Below, piece after piece: positions 25,507 through 33,901 of a DNA stretch of 64,000 nucleotides. The position numbers and the translations under genes were made by a program. Each line of letters begins with the position of its first letter. Position 1 is the stretch's first letter. Origin of the DNA: Halovenus salina (GTDB taxonomy: Archaea > Halobacteriota > Halobacteria > Halobacteriales > Haloarculaceae); NCBI RefSeq assembly GCF_026410925.1, contig NZ_CP112972.1:3100001-3164000 (forward strand), given 5' to 3'. The notes under the pieces are model-generated. The model was not told where the DNA came from. It saw only the letters and a program-made list of their open reading frames with translations, and made no database searches.

Positions 25507-27129
25507 ATGGTTAGAGATATTCAAGCGATCAGAGACGATTTTCCGATACTCGACCGGGAGATAGATGGAACGCCGTTGGTATATCTCGACAACGCAGCGA
25601 CGACACAGACGCCGGAGTCGGTCTATGAGGTGTTCGAAACATACTATCGAGAGTACAACTCGAACATCCACCGTGGCATCCACACGCTGAGCCACGAGGC
25701 CTCAGTTGCCTACGAGGAGGCCCACGACCGGCTGGCGGAGTTCGTCGGAGCAAGCGGTGGCCGTGAGGAGTTGGTGTTCACGAAGAACACGACCGAGAGC
25801 ATCAATCTCGTCGCGTACGGACTGGGTCTCCAGAATCTCGGCCCGGACGACACTATCGTCACGACCGAGATGGAACACCACGCCTCGCTGGTGACCTGGC
25901 AACAGATTGCTGAGTTGACGGGCGCGACGATACAGTTCATCCGAGTGAACGAGGACGGACACCTCGATATGGAACACGCCACGGAACTCATCGGGCCAGA
26001 GACTGCCGTCCTGTCGGTGACCCACGTCTCGAACGTGCTCGGGACCGTCAACCCGGTCACAGAGCTGGCCGAGCTAGCACACGAACATGACGCCTACGTC
26101 GTCGTCGACGGGGCTCAATCGGTCCCGACCCGACCGGTCGACGTCGAGGAGATGGACGCAGACTTTTTCGCGTTCTCCGGACACAAGATGGCCGGCCCGA
26201 CCGGTATCGGCTGTCTCTACGGCAAACGCCATCTTCTCGACGAGATGGATCCGTTTCTCTACGGCGGCGAGATGATCACACACGTCACGCTCGACCGGTC
26301 GGTCTGGAACGACCCGCCCTGGAAGTTCGAGGCTGGCACGCCCCCGATTGCCGAGGGAATCGCGCTCGCTGCGGCAGCGGACTACCTCGACGACATCGGC
26401 ATGGACCGCGTCCGCGAGCACGAGGACCGCCTCGCCCAGTACCTCCTCGAACGGCTGGAGGACCGCGATGACGCGACGATATACGGGCCACCCTCTGGGG
26501 AACAGCGGGCGGGTCTCGTCTCGTTCAACGTCGACGGCGTCCACGGCCACGACATGTCTTCGCTGCTGAACGACCGAGGAATCGCGGTCCGTGCCGGCGA
26601 CCACTGCACACAGCCGCTCCACGAGACCCTCGATATCCCGGGCTCGGTCCGCGCCTCGTTCTATGTCTACAACACCACTGACGACATCGACGCGCTCCTC
26701 GACGCGATAGACGACGCCGAGGAAAAACGAGACGCGTATCTCCGCTCGGAGCGGTACCACGACGCGATTTACGACCACCACGAGAATCCCAGTAATGCGG
26801 GCGTGCTCTCCGACCCGACGGTGCGGAAATCCTCCGAGGAGACAGTTTGTGGCGACGACGGCGAGTTCTATGTCGACATCGGTCCGGGCGGGACAATCGA
26901 GCAACTGGCCTTCGAGAGCCAGAGCTGTGCGGTGAGTCAAGCAGTCGCGAGTATCCTCTCCGAGCATCTGAAGGGGATGCATCTGGAGGAGGTCGCCGAG
27001 TTGGACGCCATCGAGTCGCTCCTCGACGGACAGTTCCCGCCGCTACGCCGAGACTGTGTTCTCGGACCCGAAGACGTGATACGAGAAGCCGCACGCGAGT
27101 ACGTCGACCGTCCGCGGACGACTCACTGA
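25507..27129 (+). CDS. sufS: SufS-type cysteine desulfurase fused to a SufU-like scaffold domain
   Basis: 540 residues. Residues 1-405 are a class V aminotransferase: PLP Lys227 in FAFSGHKMAGPTGIG, active Cys367 in VRAGDHCTQPLHE, and the opening DFPILDREIDGTPLVYLDNAATT area. Residues about 415-535 are SufU/IscU-like, with all four ligands: Cys448 and Asp450 in ETVCGDDGE, Cys474 in SQSCAVSQA, Cys517 in LRRDCVLGP. In separate form SufS passes sulfur to SufU; here the pair is one chain. It should supply sulfur for Fe-S clusters. The start is the ATG at 25507 (GTG at 25498 also possible). Confidence 0.9.
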   Translation: MVRDIQAIRDDFPILDREIDGTPLVYLDNAATTQTPESVYEVFETYYREYNSNIHRGIHTLSHEASVAYEEAHDRLAEFVGASGGREELVFTKNTTESINLVAYGLGLQNLGPDDTIVTTEMEHHASLVTWQQIAELTGATIQFIRVNEDGHLDMEHATELIGPETAVLSVTHVSNVLGTVNPVTELAELAHEHDAYVVVDGAQSVPTRPVDVEEMDADFFAFSGHKMAGPTGIGCLYGKRHLLDEMDPFLYGGEMITHVTLDRSVWNDPPWKFEAGTPPIAEGIALAAAADYLDDIGMDRVREHEDRLAQYLLERLEDRDDATIYGPPSGEQRAGLVSFNVDGVHGHDMSSLLNDRGIAVRAGDHCTQPLHETLDIPGSVRASFYVYNTTDDIDALLDAIDDAEEKRDAYLRSERYHDAIYDHHENPSNAGVLSDPTVRKSSEETVCGDDGEFYVDIGPGGTIEQLAFESQSCAVSQAVASILSEHLKGMHLEEVAELDAIESLLDGQFPPLRRDCVLGPEDVIREAAREYVDRPRTTH

Positions 27130-27281
27130 TTCTGACGGGAACAGGTATAGAATCGGGTGTGCCAGACGAGAGCGACAGAGAAGACGAGGGTGCCGGCTCG
27201 CGGCTCCTGACCACAACAAGAAGGCTGGCGTCGTCTCTATCCGACTGTCAGCCGATGTTTCGACTTCCGTACCAGTATGCC

Positions 27282-27287
27282 TAAATT
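27282..27287 (+). promoter_or_regulatory. TATA-like box of nosD
   Basis: taaatt lies 27 bp before the GTG start of nosD, the spacing expected for a leaderless haloarchaeal transcript. Confidence 0.4.
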
Positions 27288-27310
27288 TGCGCCGGGGCTA
27301 GAGTTGACCA

Positions 27311-29239
27311 GTGACCGGAACACGCTGGCTGTATGAGAGTGACCTGCCACGCCGTCTGCTTCTCGGCTTGGCTGTGGTCGGGGTCGCAGTCGCTGCCGGA
27401 GCGTTCATCGCCGACGCCGGTGACGCAAAGCCGGACCCTGTTCCCTTCGAGCAGGCGACGACATTCAGCATGCCAAACGAGGACCGCCTCGCCCTCGAAG
27501 AGCGCGGTCTCTCGGTCCCGCGCGTCGAAGTGTTTTACTCCCAGTACAACTACGTCGTCGGCTACGAGGGGCTGGCACGCGCAATCGACACCCTCCAACA
27601 ACCCCAACACGACCAGCAGTTCGGCCAACCGCTCGCGGTTTATGTCTCCGATTACGCCGGGACAGACGCGAGCGTGACTGACGACGGCTATCTCGATGTC
27701 GAACGTGAGCCAGGCTGGGTCAGCGCCGACGAGGCCTGGTTCGTCTACAACAGCAGCGCGCGGACGACCGTCAGCGAGATGGTCGTTCCGTTCTCGACGG
27801 CCTCGGCCGCCGAGGCCTTCGCCCAGCGCCACGGCGGCGAGGTCCACTCGTGGTCGACGGTGAAATCCGCCGATGTCGAGATGGCCGACGCGACTGCAGT
27901 CCGTGAGAACGTCCCCAAACTGCGCGCGTCTGCCGACGAGCGAACGGCGGCGGTCGAGAGCCACCTCGACAGACCGGTGCGCACGGTCGTCGGGCAGGAC
28001 ACCGCGACAGTCCAGGCAGCAATCGACACAGCCCCCCCGAACTCGACCGTCCGCGTCCCCGAGGGAACGTACAGCGAACACCTCACCATCGACAAGCCGC
28101 TCACACTCCGGGGAACAGCCACAATACGCGGCAACAACACGGGGACAGTTATCCATGTCACCAGTGACGATGTCGCAATCGACGGCCTCTCGATTACCGG
28201 TATCGGCGACCAGACACAGGCCGAAGACGCATCGGGAAGCGGCGAGTGGGACGATGTTGTCGATGTGGCTTACGGCCACAGCGACGCCGGGATTCGGGTC
28301 TCGAACGCCTCGCAGGTCTCCGTTCACAACGTCACAATCGACACACCCACAAGCGGTGTGTTGTTCAGAGACGCTGAGGGAGGCGTCGTGGACGGCCTCC
28401 GTGTCAACGGGACGGCCGAGCCCTTCGACGGCTTCATGGGTGTAATCTCGATTCGCTCGCCGCTGGTCGTCCAGAACTCGGTGTTCGACGGCGGCCGTGA
28501 CGGCGTCTACCTCCACCGCGCTCACGAGACGGTCGTTCGCAACAGCACGTTCCGCGAGAACCGCTTCGGCGTCCACTTTATGTACACCTCAGATACGCTG
28601 GTCGCAGATAGCGTCGCCAGAGAACAGACCGCCGCCGGCATTACAATCATGACAAGCCCCGCCCGTAACGCGGTCGTCGGCAACGATATACGGTACACGT
28701 CTGACGGCATCATTCCAGGTGGCTCCCGGACCTACGTCGCCGACAACGTCGTCGCCTACAACGAGCGTGGTATCATGGCTGGGTCGGCCCAGTCGCTGTA
28801 CGAGCACAACGTTATCTACGGAAACGGGATCGGGATGCGCGCGGGGTCGACACTCCCGTCGAACGTGGTCCGAGAGAACGACTTCGTCGCAAACGAAGAA
28901 CACGCGACGGCTGGCATCGGTCCACTCCGTATCTGGACCGACGGCGGGGTCGGAAACTACTGGGAGGGTGCCTACGGCGACCGCTCCGGCGACTCGCTGG
29001 ACCGGTCGTACTCGCCGACAGACCCGACCGAGAAACAGCTTCACCGCGTCGACGGAACGGTCACGCTCGCGGAATCTCCGGCCGCCAGGGCGCTCGCCGA
29101 GATTCGGGCGACCTCTCCTGGCCTTCGTCGGGGTGATGTCGTCGACCTCGCACCCCGTTTCGAGCCCCACGCGCCGGAGGTAGTCGCAGCGGTAGCCGAC
29201 AACGAGGACGACCTGTCGGGTGGTGATGAAAGTGAGTGA
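27311..29239 (+). CDS. nosD: NosD-like copper-site maturation protein with N-terminal NosL-like domain
   Basis: 642 residues. An N-terminal membrane anchor or signal (about 15-35) is followed by a domain that looks like NosL: EVFYSQYNYVVGYEGLARAI, LAVYVSDYAG, then VVPFSTASAAEAFAQRHGG. Residues about 230-580 are a right-handed beta-helix of CASH/PbH1 repeats (VRVPEGTYSEHLTIDKPL, GIRVSNASQVSVHNVTI, NRFGVHFMYTSDTLV), as in NosD. NosD, F and Y help build the copper centre of nitrous-oxide reductase outside the cell. The start is GTG 27311, placed by the TATA box. It overlaps nosF by 14 bp. Confidence 0.88.
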   Translation: MTGTRWLYESDLPRRLLLGLAVVGVAVAAGAFIADAGDAKPDPVPFEQATTFSMPNEDRLALEERGLSVPRVEVFYSQYNYVVGYEGLARAIDTLQQPQHDQQFGQPLAVYVSDYAGTDASVTDDGYLDVEREPGWVSADEAWFVYNSSARTTVSEMVVPFSTASAAEAFAQRHGGEVHSWSTVKSADVEMADATAVRENVPKLRASADERTAAVESHLDRPVRTVVGQDTATVQAAIDTAPPNSTVRVPEGTYSEHLTIDKPLTLRGTATIRGNNTGTVIHVTSDDVAIDGLSITGIGDQTQAEDASGSGEWDDVVDVAYGHSDAGIRVSNASQVSVHNVTIDTPTSGVLFRDAEGGVVDGLRVNGTAEPFDGFMGVISIRSPLVVQNSVFDGGRDGVYLHRAHETVVRNSTFRENRFGVHFMYTSDTLVADSVAREQTAAGITIMTSPARNAVVGNDIRYTSDGIIPGGSRTYVADNVVAYNERGIMAGSAQSLYEHNVIYGNGIGMRAGSTLPSNVVRENDFVANEEHATAGIGPLRIWTDGGVGNYWEGAYGDRSGDSLDRSYSPTDPTEKQLHRVDGTVTLAESPAARALAEIRATSPGLRRGDVVDLAPRFEPHAPEVVAAVADNEDDLSGGDESE

Positions 29240-29948
29240 GATTCTTTCGGCAAGTGATGTTGCACACTCCTTTGGCGACGTGGACGTACTCGAGGATATC
29301 TCGCTGTCGGTCGAGGCCGGGACCGTCACCGCACTCATCGGACCGAACGGCTCCGGAAAGACGACACTGCTGCGTGTCCTCGCGGGCATTCTCTCGCCCA
29401 CAGCGGGCCGTGTCGACTATCACGGGCCCGAGGCCGAGCGCGAGATTGGGTACATGCCACAGCAACCCTCCTTTCGCTCGGGCTTTACCGCAGCCGAGAC
29501 GCTTGCCTTCTACACGTCTCTCGTCGGCGGTGACCCGGAGTCACTGCTCGACCGAGTCGGACTCGAACAGGCCGAAACTCGAAACGTCGAGGCGCTCTCG
29601 GGCGGGATGCGACGGCTCCTGGGTATCGCCCAGGCGACTGTCGGTGACCCGCCGGTGATTATTCTCGACGAACCCGGGAGTGGCCTGGACCCGGGAATGC
29701 GCCAGCAGACCTTCGAGGTCGTCGAGGAGCTGGCGATTGATGGGGCTGCAGTGCTGCTCAGCACACACGACATGACACTCGCCGCGGAGTTTGCCGACCA
29801 GATTATCCTCATCGAGCGCGGCGCGGTTGTCGAGGCCGCGGAACCGACCCAGCTCTTCGCGGAGTACGACTGCGAGTCGCTGCAGGCGGTGTTCGAGACA
29901 GTCTTCGAGACAGGAACGGCCGTTGACGTGGCAGGTGAGACCGCATGA
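29226..29948 (+). CDS. nosF: ABC transporter ATPase NosF
   Basis: 240 residues with all ABC motifs: Walker A IGPNGSGKTTLLR, signature ALSGGMRRLLGIAQA, Walker B VIILDEPGSGLDPG and the switch His in LLSTHDMTLA. With NosY it makes the transporter that supports NosZ copper-site assembly. The ATG at 29226 is preferred over two GTG codons just upstream. Coupled to nosY by ATGA overlap. Confidence 0.92.
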   Translation: MKVSEILSASDVAHSFGDVDVLEDISLSVEAGTVTALIGPNGSGKTTLLRVLAGILSPTAGRVDYHGPEAEREIGYMPQQPSFRSGFTAAETLAFYTSLVGGDPESLLDRVGLEQAETRNVEALSGGMRRLLGIAQATVGDPPVIILDEPGSGLDPGMRQQTFEVVEELAIDGAAVLLSTHDMTLAAEFADQIILIERGAVVEAAEPTQLFAEYDCESLQAVFETVFETGTAVDVAGETA

Positions 29949-30763
29949 GCAATCGAACGGCAGTACAGACGCTTCTGGTTCGCGAACTAGTCACGCTCGC
30001 CCGGTCGCGGGCATATTACGGTCTGGTCGCGGGTGTCCTCCTCGTCTCCATGGGGGTCTTGTTTGCGGGCGGCGGTGCAGAGGTGGGGTACGCACCTGCC
30101 GCCGTCGACCTTCTGTTACCCTACGAGCTGCTGGTTCCGGCTGTCGCTGTTGCGCTCGGGTATCGGACCATTACCGACGACGCCCGGCGTGGCGAACTCG
30201 ACGTGTTGAAGACCTACCCGGTTCCCCCGTGGGCGTACGTTCTGGGTGTCTACGCCGGCCGTGCCCTGGCGCTGGGTGTCGCGCTCCTTGGACCACTGGC
30301 CGTCATCGGGGTCTTTCTCAGCACGCAGTCTCCACCGGATCCGGCGACGCTCGCAACACATCAGGGAGTCGACTCGCCCACGCTGTTTGTCCGTTTCGGG
30401 GCGCTCACGCTGGTGTACGGACTGGTGACACTTGCCCTGGCCATGGCGGTGTCGGCGGTCGCCTGGTCGCGCCGGACCGCGATCGTCCTCGCGGTTGTGG
30501 CGCTGACAGTCGTCGTCGCTGGCATCGACCTGGTCTTGCTCCGTGGCTTTGGTACCGGCTGGATTGCCGACCAGCAGCTGACGACGCTGCTGGCGATGTC
30601 GCCGGCCAGCGCCTATCGTGGACTCGTCTTCGAGACGGTGCTGTATGCGGCCTTCGACACCGAGACCGGCTATGCGTCCGCCGGAGCAAGTGCTGCTGGC
30701 CTCCTGGCCTGGTTCGGTGTGACGCTCGCCGTGTCGGTAGTTGCCGTCAAGCGAGCGAGCTGA
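29945..30763 (+). CDS. nosY: ABC transporter permease NosY
   Basis: 272 residues with about six membrane helices, in the ABC-2 permease pattern (VRELVTLARSRAYYGLVAGV, ITDDARRGELDVLKTYPVPPW with the coupling-helix RRGEL motif). Partner of NosF. Its last helix ends just before a basic C-terminus (VKRAS). Confidence 0.9.
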   Translation: MSNRTAVQTLLVRELVTLARSRAYYGLVAGVLLVSMGVLFAGGGAEVGYAPAAVDLLLPYELLVPAVAVALGYRTITDDARRGELDVLKTYPVPPWAYVLGVYAGRALALGVALLGPLAVIGVFLSTQSPPDPATLATHQGVDSPTLFVRFGALTLVYGLVTLALAMAVSAVAWSRRTAIVLAVVALTVVVAGIDLVLLRGFGTGWIADQQLTTLLAMSPASAYRGLVFETVLYAAFDTETGYASAGASAAGLLAWFGVTLAVSVVAVKRAS

Positions 30764-30830
30764 CTGTTCGGTGACGTCATTCGAGAGACGGACCAGATAC
30801 GCTAACTATCGACAGAAGATATAGTGACAT

Positions 30831-31421
30831 ATGGTGTACCACCAGGAACCGACAGATATCTCTCGCCGGCGGCTGCTGTCGACGCTGGCCGCTGGCGGTG
30901 TTGTGGCGGCAGCTGGCTGTCTCGGAGACAGTGAGACGGTCCCTGACCCACAGCCAATCGAGGATGGACAGCCCTGCGATCAGTGTAACATGGAGATTGC
31001 GGCCCAGCCTGGGCCTGCCGGCCAGGCGTACTACCTCGACGGTTCGCCGGCATCACTCCCAGACGGCCGTGAGGACGGCTTCGCTCGTTTCTGTAGCTCG
31101 TGGTGTACCTACGTGTACGTGCTGGAAAACAAGGAACGCGGCGCAGAGCCGGCTGGAACCTATACGACAGATTACTCCGCGGTCGAGTACGAGGTTCGCG
31201 ACGACGGCGGGACGCCTGTTCTGAGTGCCCATCTCGAATCAGAGACCTTCGAGTCGGCGGAGTCACTGACCTACGTCGTCGACAGTGAGGTCGAGGGCGC
31301 AATGGGTGGCTCGCTCGTCGGATTCAGCGAAACAGACGACGCAGAGGCGTTTCGCGACGAGTACGGCGGCACGCTCGTCGACCACGGTGATGTGACGCTC
31401 GAAACAGTCCGAAATCTCTGA
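30831..31421 (+). CDS. nosL: NosL-family copper-binding lipoprotein
   Basis: 196 residues. Tat-type lipoprotein signal (SRRRLLSTLAAGG, lipobox AAGC, Cys about 28). The NosL motif CDQCNMEI follows, then FCSSWCTYVYVLENK with two further Cys, and a second NosL repeat in SLVGFSETDDAEAFRDEYGG. NosL delivers Cu(I) for nitrous-oxide reductase. It is 67 bp after nosY, so its own promoter is possible. Confidence 0.9.
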   Translation: MVYHQEPTDISRRRLLSTLAAGGVVAAAGCLGDSETVPDPQPIEDGQPCDQCNMEIAAQPGPAGQAYYLDGSPASLPDGREDGFARFCSSWCTYVYVLENKERGAEPAGTYTTDYSAVEYEVRDDGGTPVLSAHLESETFESAESLTYVVDSEVEGAMGGSLVGFSETDDAEAFRDEYGGTLVDHGDVTLETVRNL

Positions 31422-31424
31422 CGG

Positions 31425-31979
31425 TCACAGGCGCGCCCGGCAGACGAACGTCTCGGTTCGACTCACCGCGTGGTCGACGGTAAACCCAGCCGCGGTCAGT
31501 GCGGAGACGGCGTGTCCGAGGTTGTGGCGCTCTTCGAGGGGCGGTCCAGCACTCCCGGAGCCGTTCGCGCTCCAGTCGACTGTCACCAGGCGGCCGCCGG
31601 GTCGGATGACACGGGCAAGCTCTGTCATGCTGTCACTCCCGGAGAACTCGTGGTAGGTCATCGTCGAGAACGCCGCGTCGAGGGCGTTATCGTCGAGCGG
31701 GAGGTCGGCGACCGACGCATTCAGCGGCCGGACGTTCTCGGGACGGCCCTTCTCTTCGTAGTACTCGTGCATTTCGGCCTGTACGTCGACCGCATAGACC
31801 GTCTCGGTGTGGGGCGCGACGACATCCGTATAGAATCCCGTTCCACTGCCGAGGTCAGCGACTGTTGCCCTCTTGTGCGGTGCGATCATTGTCAGGAGTT
31901 CCTCGCGCGAACACCAGCGGTAGCGCTCCTCGTCCTCCAGGTTGCCTGCCTTCTCGGCGTCGAACGTATGAAATCCCAT
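31425..31979 (-). CDS. Class I SAM-dependent methyltransferase
   Basis: 184 residues of Methyltransf_11 type: VADLGSGTGFYTDVV (motif I), VYAVDVQAEM, LPLDDNALDAAFSTMTYHEF and LARVIRPGGRLVTVDW. The substrate cannot be told. The N-terminal opening HTFDAEKAGNLEDEERYR resembles methyltransferases seen beside metal-related genes in archaea. It is convergent with nosL, 3 bp apart. Confidence 0.8.
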   Translation of the reverse strand: MGFHTFDAEKAGNLEDEERYRWCSREELLTMIAPHKRATVADLGSGTGFYTDVVAPHTETVYAVDVQAEMHEYYEEKGRPENVRPLNASVADLPLDDNALDAAFSTMTYHEFSGSDSMTELARVIRPGGRLVTVDWSANGSGSAGPPLEERHNLGHAVSALTAAGFTVDHAVSRTETFVCRARL

Positions 31980-32038
31980 AGAACCGGATTGGACGGACGG
32001 GGTAAAACGATAGCGACTCTCGGGTTTCGACGAACAGC

Positions 32039-32428
32039 TCAGACAGGCCGGAGAAACATCACGTTCACGCGACCGACGGCGTCGAAATCACGGAGCTGGT
32101 AGACGAGCTCGCGTATCCGCCCGGAAGGGCCAGAACAGAAGATTGTCTCGAGACACCACTCGCCGCGGTGCATGTGCTGTGTGGTCCCGATGACATCCTC
32201 GAAGTCGTGCTGGACGGTGTGTAACTCTTCGATGACCAGTGTGTGTTCGTAATCGAAGGCCACTGCTGCGACCGCATCGCCCTCAATCTCTTCGAGACGG
32301 GTATGCCGTTCGATGTACTCCTGCATGGCTTCCCGAACTGCTCGTGACCGCGAGTCTATCCCCTCGGCCTCCCACGTCTCGTCGAAGGCTTCTAGTACAT
32401 CCTGGGGAACGCTGAGACTTGTTCGCAT
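32039..32428 (-). CDS. nikR: NikR-type metal-responsive ribbon-helix-helix regulator
   Basis: 129 residues. The N-terminal ribbon-helix-helix (MRTSLSVPQDVLEAFDETWE, SRSRAVREAMQEYIE) is followed by an ACT-like metal-sensing domain. The His/Cys set of NikR is present: His74 (TVQHDF), His85 and His87 (GTTQHMHRG), Cys92 (EWCLE). In bacteria NikR represses nickel uptake. Beside nos genes the metal could be nickel or copper. Which genes it controls is not visible. It overlaps the long reading frame of the divergent MFS gene, whose true start lies further in. Confidence 0.85.
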   Translation of the reverse strand: MRTSLSVPQDVLEAFDETWEAEGIDSRSRAVREAMQEYIERHTRLEEIEGDAVAAVAFDYEHTLVIEELHTVQHDFEDVIGTTQHMHRGEWCLETIFCSGPSGRIRELVYQLRDFDAVGRVNVMFLRPV

Positions 32429-32529
32429 ACCCCAACTTAGCGGGCAAGCAACTTAGACGCCCGTTATTACGATCTCTCGATAGCGAAATAAGACAAGCTG
32501 TTTCCCTCTCTCTCATCGACAGCAATACG

Positions 32530-33750
32530 ATGGTCGTGAGTCGATATCGTGGGATAGGGCCGGTTCTCGGTTACTACCTCTACAAGGCGACCAAAGCAGT
32601 CGAGTTCTACCGGCCGATAATGTATCTCTTTTTTCTCGGCCAGGGGCTCACGTTCACCCAGATTGCTATCCTGGAAGCCGTCTACAATCTGACGACACTG
32701 CTTGGCGAGGTTCCGACCGGCTACGTCGGCGACCGGGTCGGCCGACGGAACAGCCTTCTCGTCGGAACGGTGTTGATATCGCTCACGCTGTGTGGTATCG
32801 GCCTCGCGACCTCCTTTCCAGCGTTCGTCGGGCTCTATATCTGCTGGTCGCTAGGGTACAACTTCCGTTCGGGGAGTGAAGATGCCTGGCTGTACGATAC
32901 GCTCACCGACGACCTCTCGGAGGACGAGTTCGCCCGTGTTCGCGGGCGCGGCGAATCGGCATCACTTGCGGTCGGCGCGGGTGCGGCTGTCGCGGGTGGG
33001 TATCTCGGCAGTATCGACCTGTCGTATCCGTGGTTTGTAGCGGGGGCTGTCACCGCGTTGGGCGCGGTTGTCTTGATCACGCTGGAGGAACCAGATACCT
33101 ACGAGGAGAGCGACGCTGCCGACCTTAGCCTTCGCCGGACAGTCGGCATCGTGGGCGATGCCCTCTCACAGCGGAACATTCGTGCGTTCATCCTCTACTA
33201 TTACGTCCTTTACGCTGCGGTGACCTACCTGGTATTCGTCTTCCTCCAGCCAATCTTCGAGACGGTCGTTGTTGATGCTGGGGTCTCACCGGACCGGGTT
33301 GAGTCGCTTCTCGGCTGGTTCTATGCTGCTTACAGCCTCCTCGGGGCGGTGATCAGCTACTACACCGGGGCGATACGAGACCGGGTTGGCATTCGGACGT
33401 GGTTTCTCGTCTTACCCCTGCTTTTGGGGACAGCACTGGCCGGGATGTACGTCGTCCCTGCACTCGCCATTCCGACCTTCCTGCTCGTGCGTGGGCTCTC
33501 GGATGTCACGCGGTCGTTCGCTGGCCAGTATATCAACGACCGGATTGACACGCTCGGCAGAGCCACGGTGTTGAGTGCGATGGCAATGGTCAGCGGTCTC
33601 GCTGTCATTCCGTTTCAGCTCGGAAGCGGTGTCATCTCCGATATGGTCTCGCCGCTGTTTGCGGTGGCAGTCGGCGGTGTGATACTCGTCGTCGGCTCGG
33701 CACTCGTCCTCCTCTGGGAGCCTCCAGTCACCGAAACGGCAGGGTCGTGA
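32530..33750 (+). CDS. MFS transporter
   Basis: 406 residues with about 12 membrane helices in two halves. The loop 2-3 signature is ATG-proximal: TGYVGDRVGRRNSLLVG, the MFS motif A. A weaker copy lies in the second half (YYTGAIRDRVGIRTWF). Substrate unknown. I chose the ATG at 32530 because the residues before it are not membrane-like. Adjacent nikR might regulate it, which is speculation. Confidence 0.85.
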   Translation: MVVSRYRGIGPVLGYYLYKATKAVEFYRPIMYLFFLGQGLTFTQIAILEAVYNLTTLLGEVPTGYVGDRVGRRNSLLVGTVLISLTLCGIGLATSFPAFVGLYICWSLGYNFRSGSEDAWLYDTLTDDLSEDEFARVRGRGESASLAVGAGAAVAGGYLGSIDLSYPWFVAGAVTALGAVVLITLEEPDTYEESDAADLSLRRTVGIVGDALSQRNIRAFILYYYVLYAAVTYLVFVFLQPIFETVVVDAGVSPDRVESLLGWFYAAYSLLGAVISYYTGAIRDRVGIRTWFLVLPLLLGTALAGMYVVPALAIPTFLLVRGLSDVTRSFAGQYINDRIDTLGRATVLSAMAMVSGLAVIPFQLGSGVISDMVSPLFAVAVGGVILVVGSALVLLWEPPVTETAGS

Positions 33751-33901
33751 GTACTGTCCCCCTCTCAGAAATTCACAGTTTCGGAGGATGGGGTTGTTGC
33801 GTGGCTATCTTCCAACAGTCATATCCTCGGAATTTGTGATCTGTAAGAGATAATACCGTGAGTGCTGTCGCTACGCGGCATAACCTTCCGATCAGATAGA
33901 A

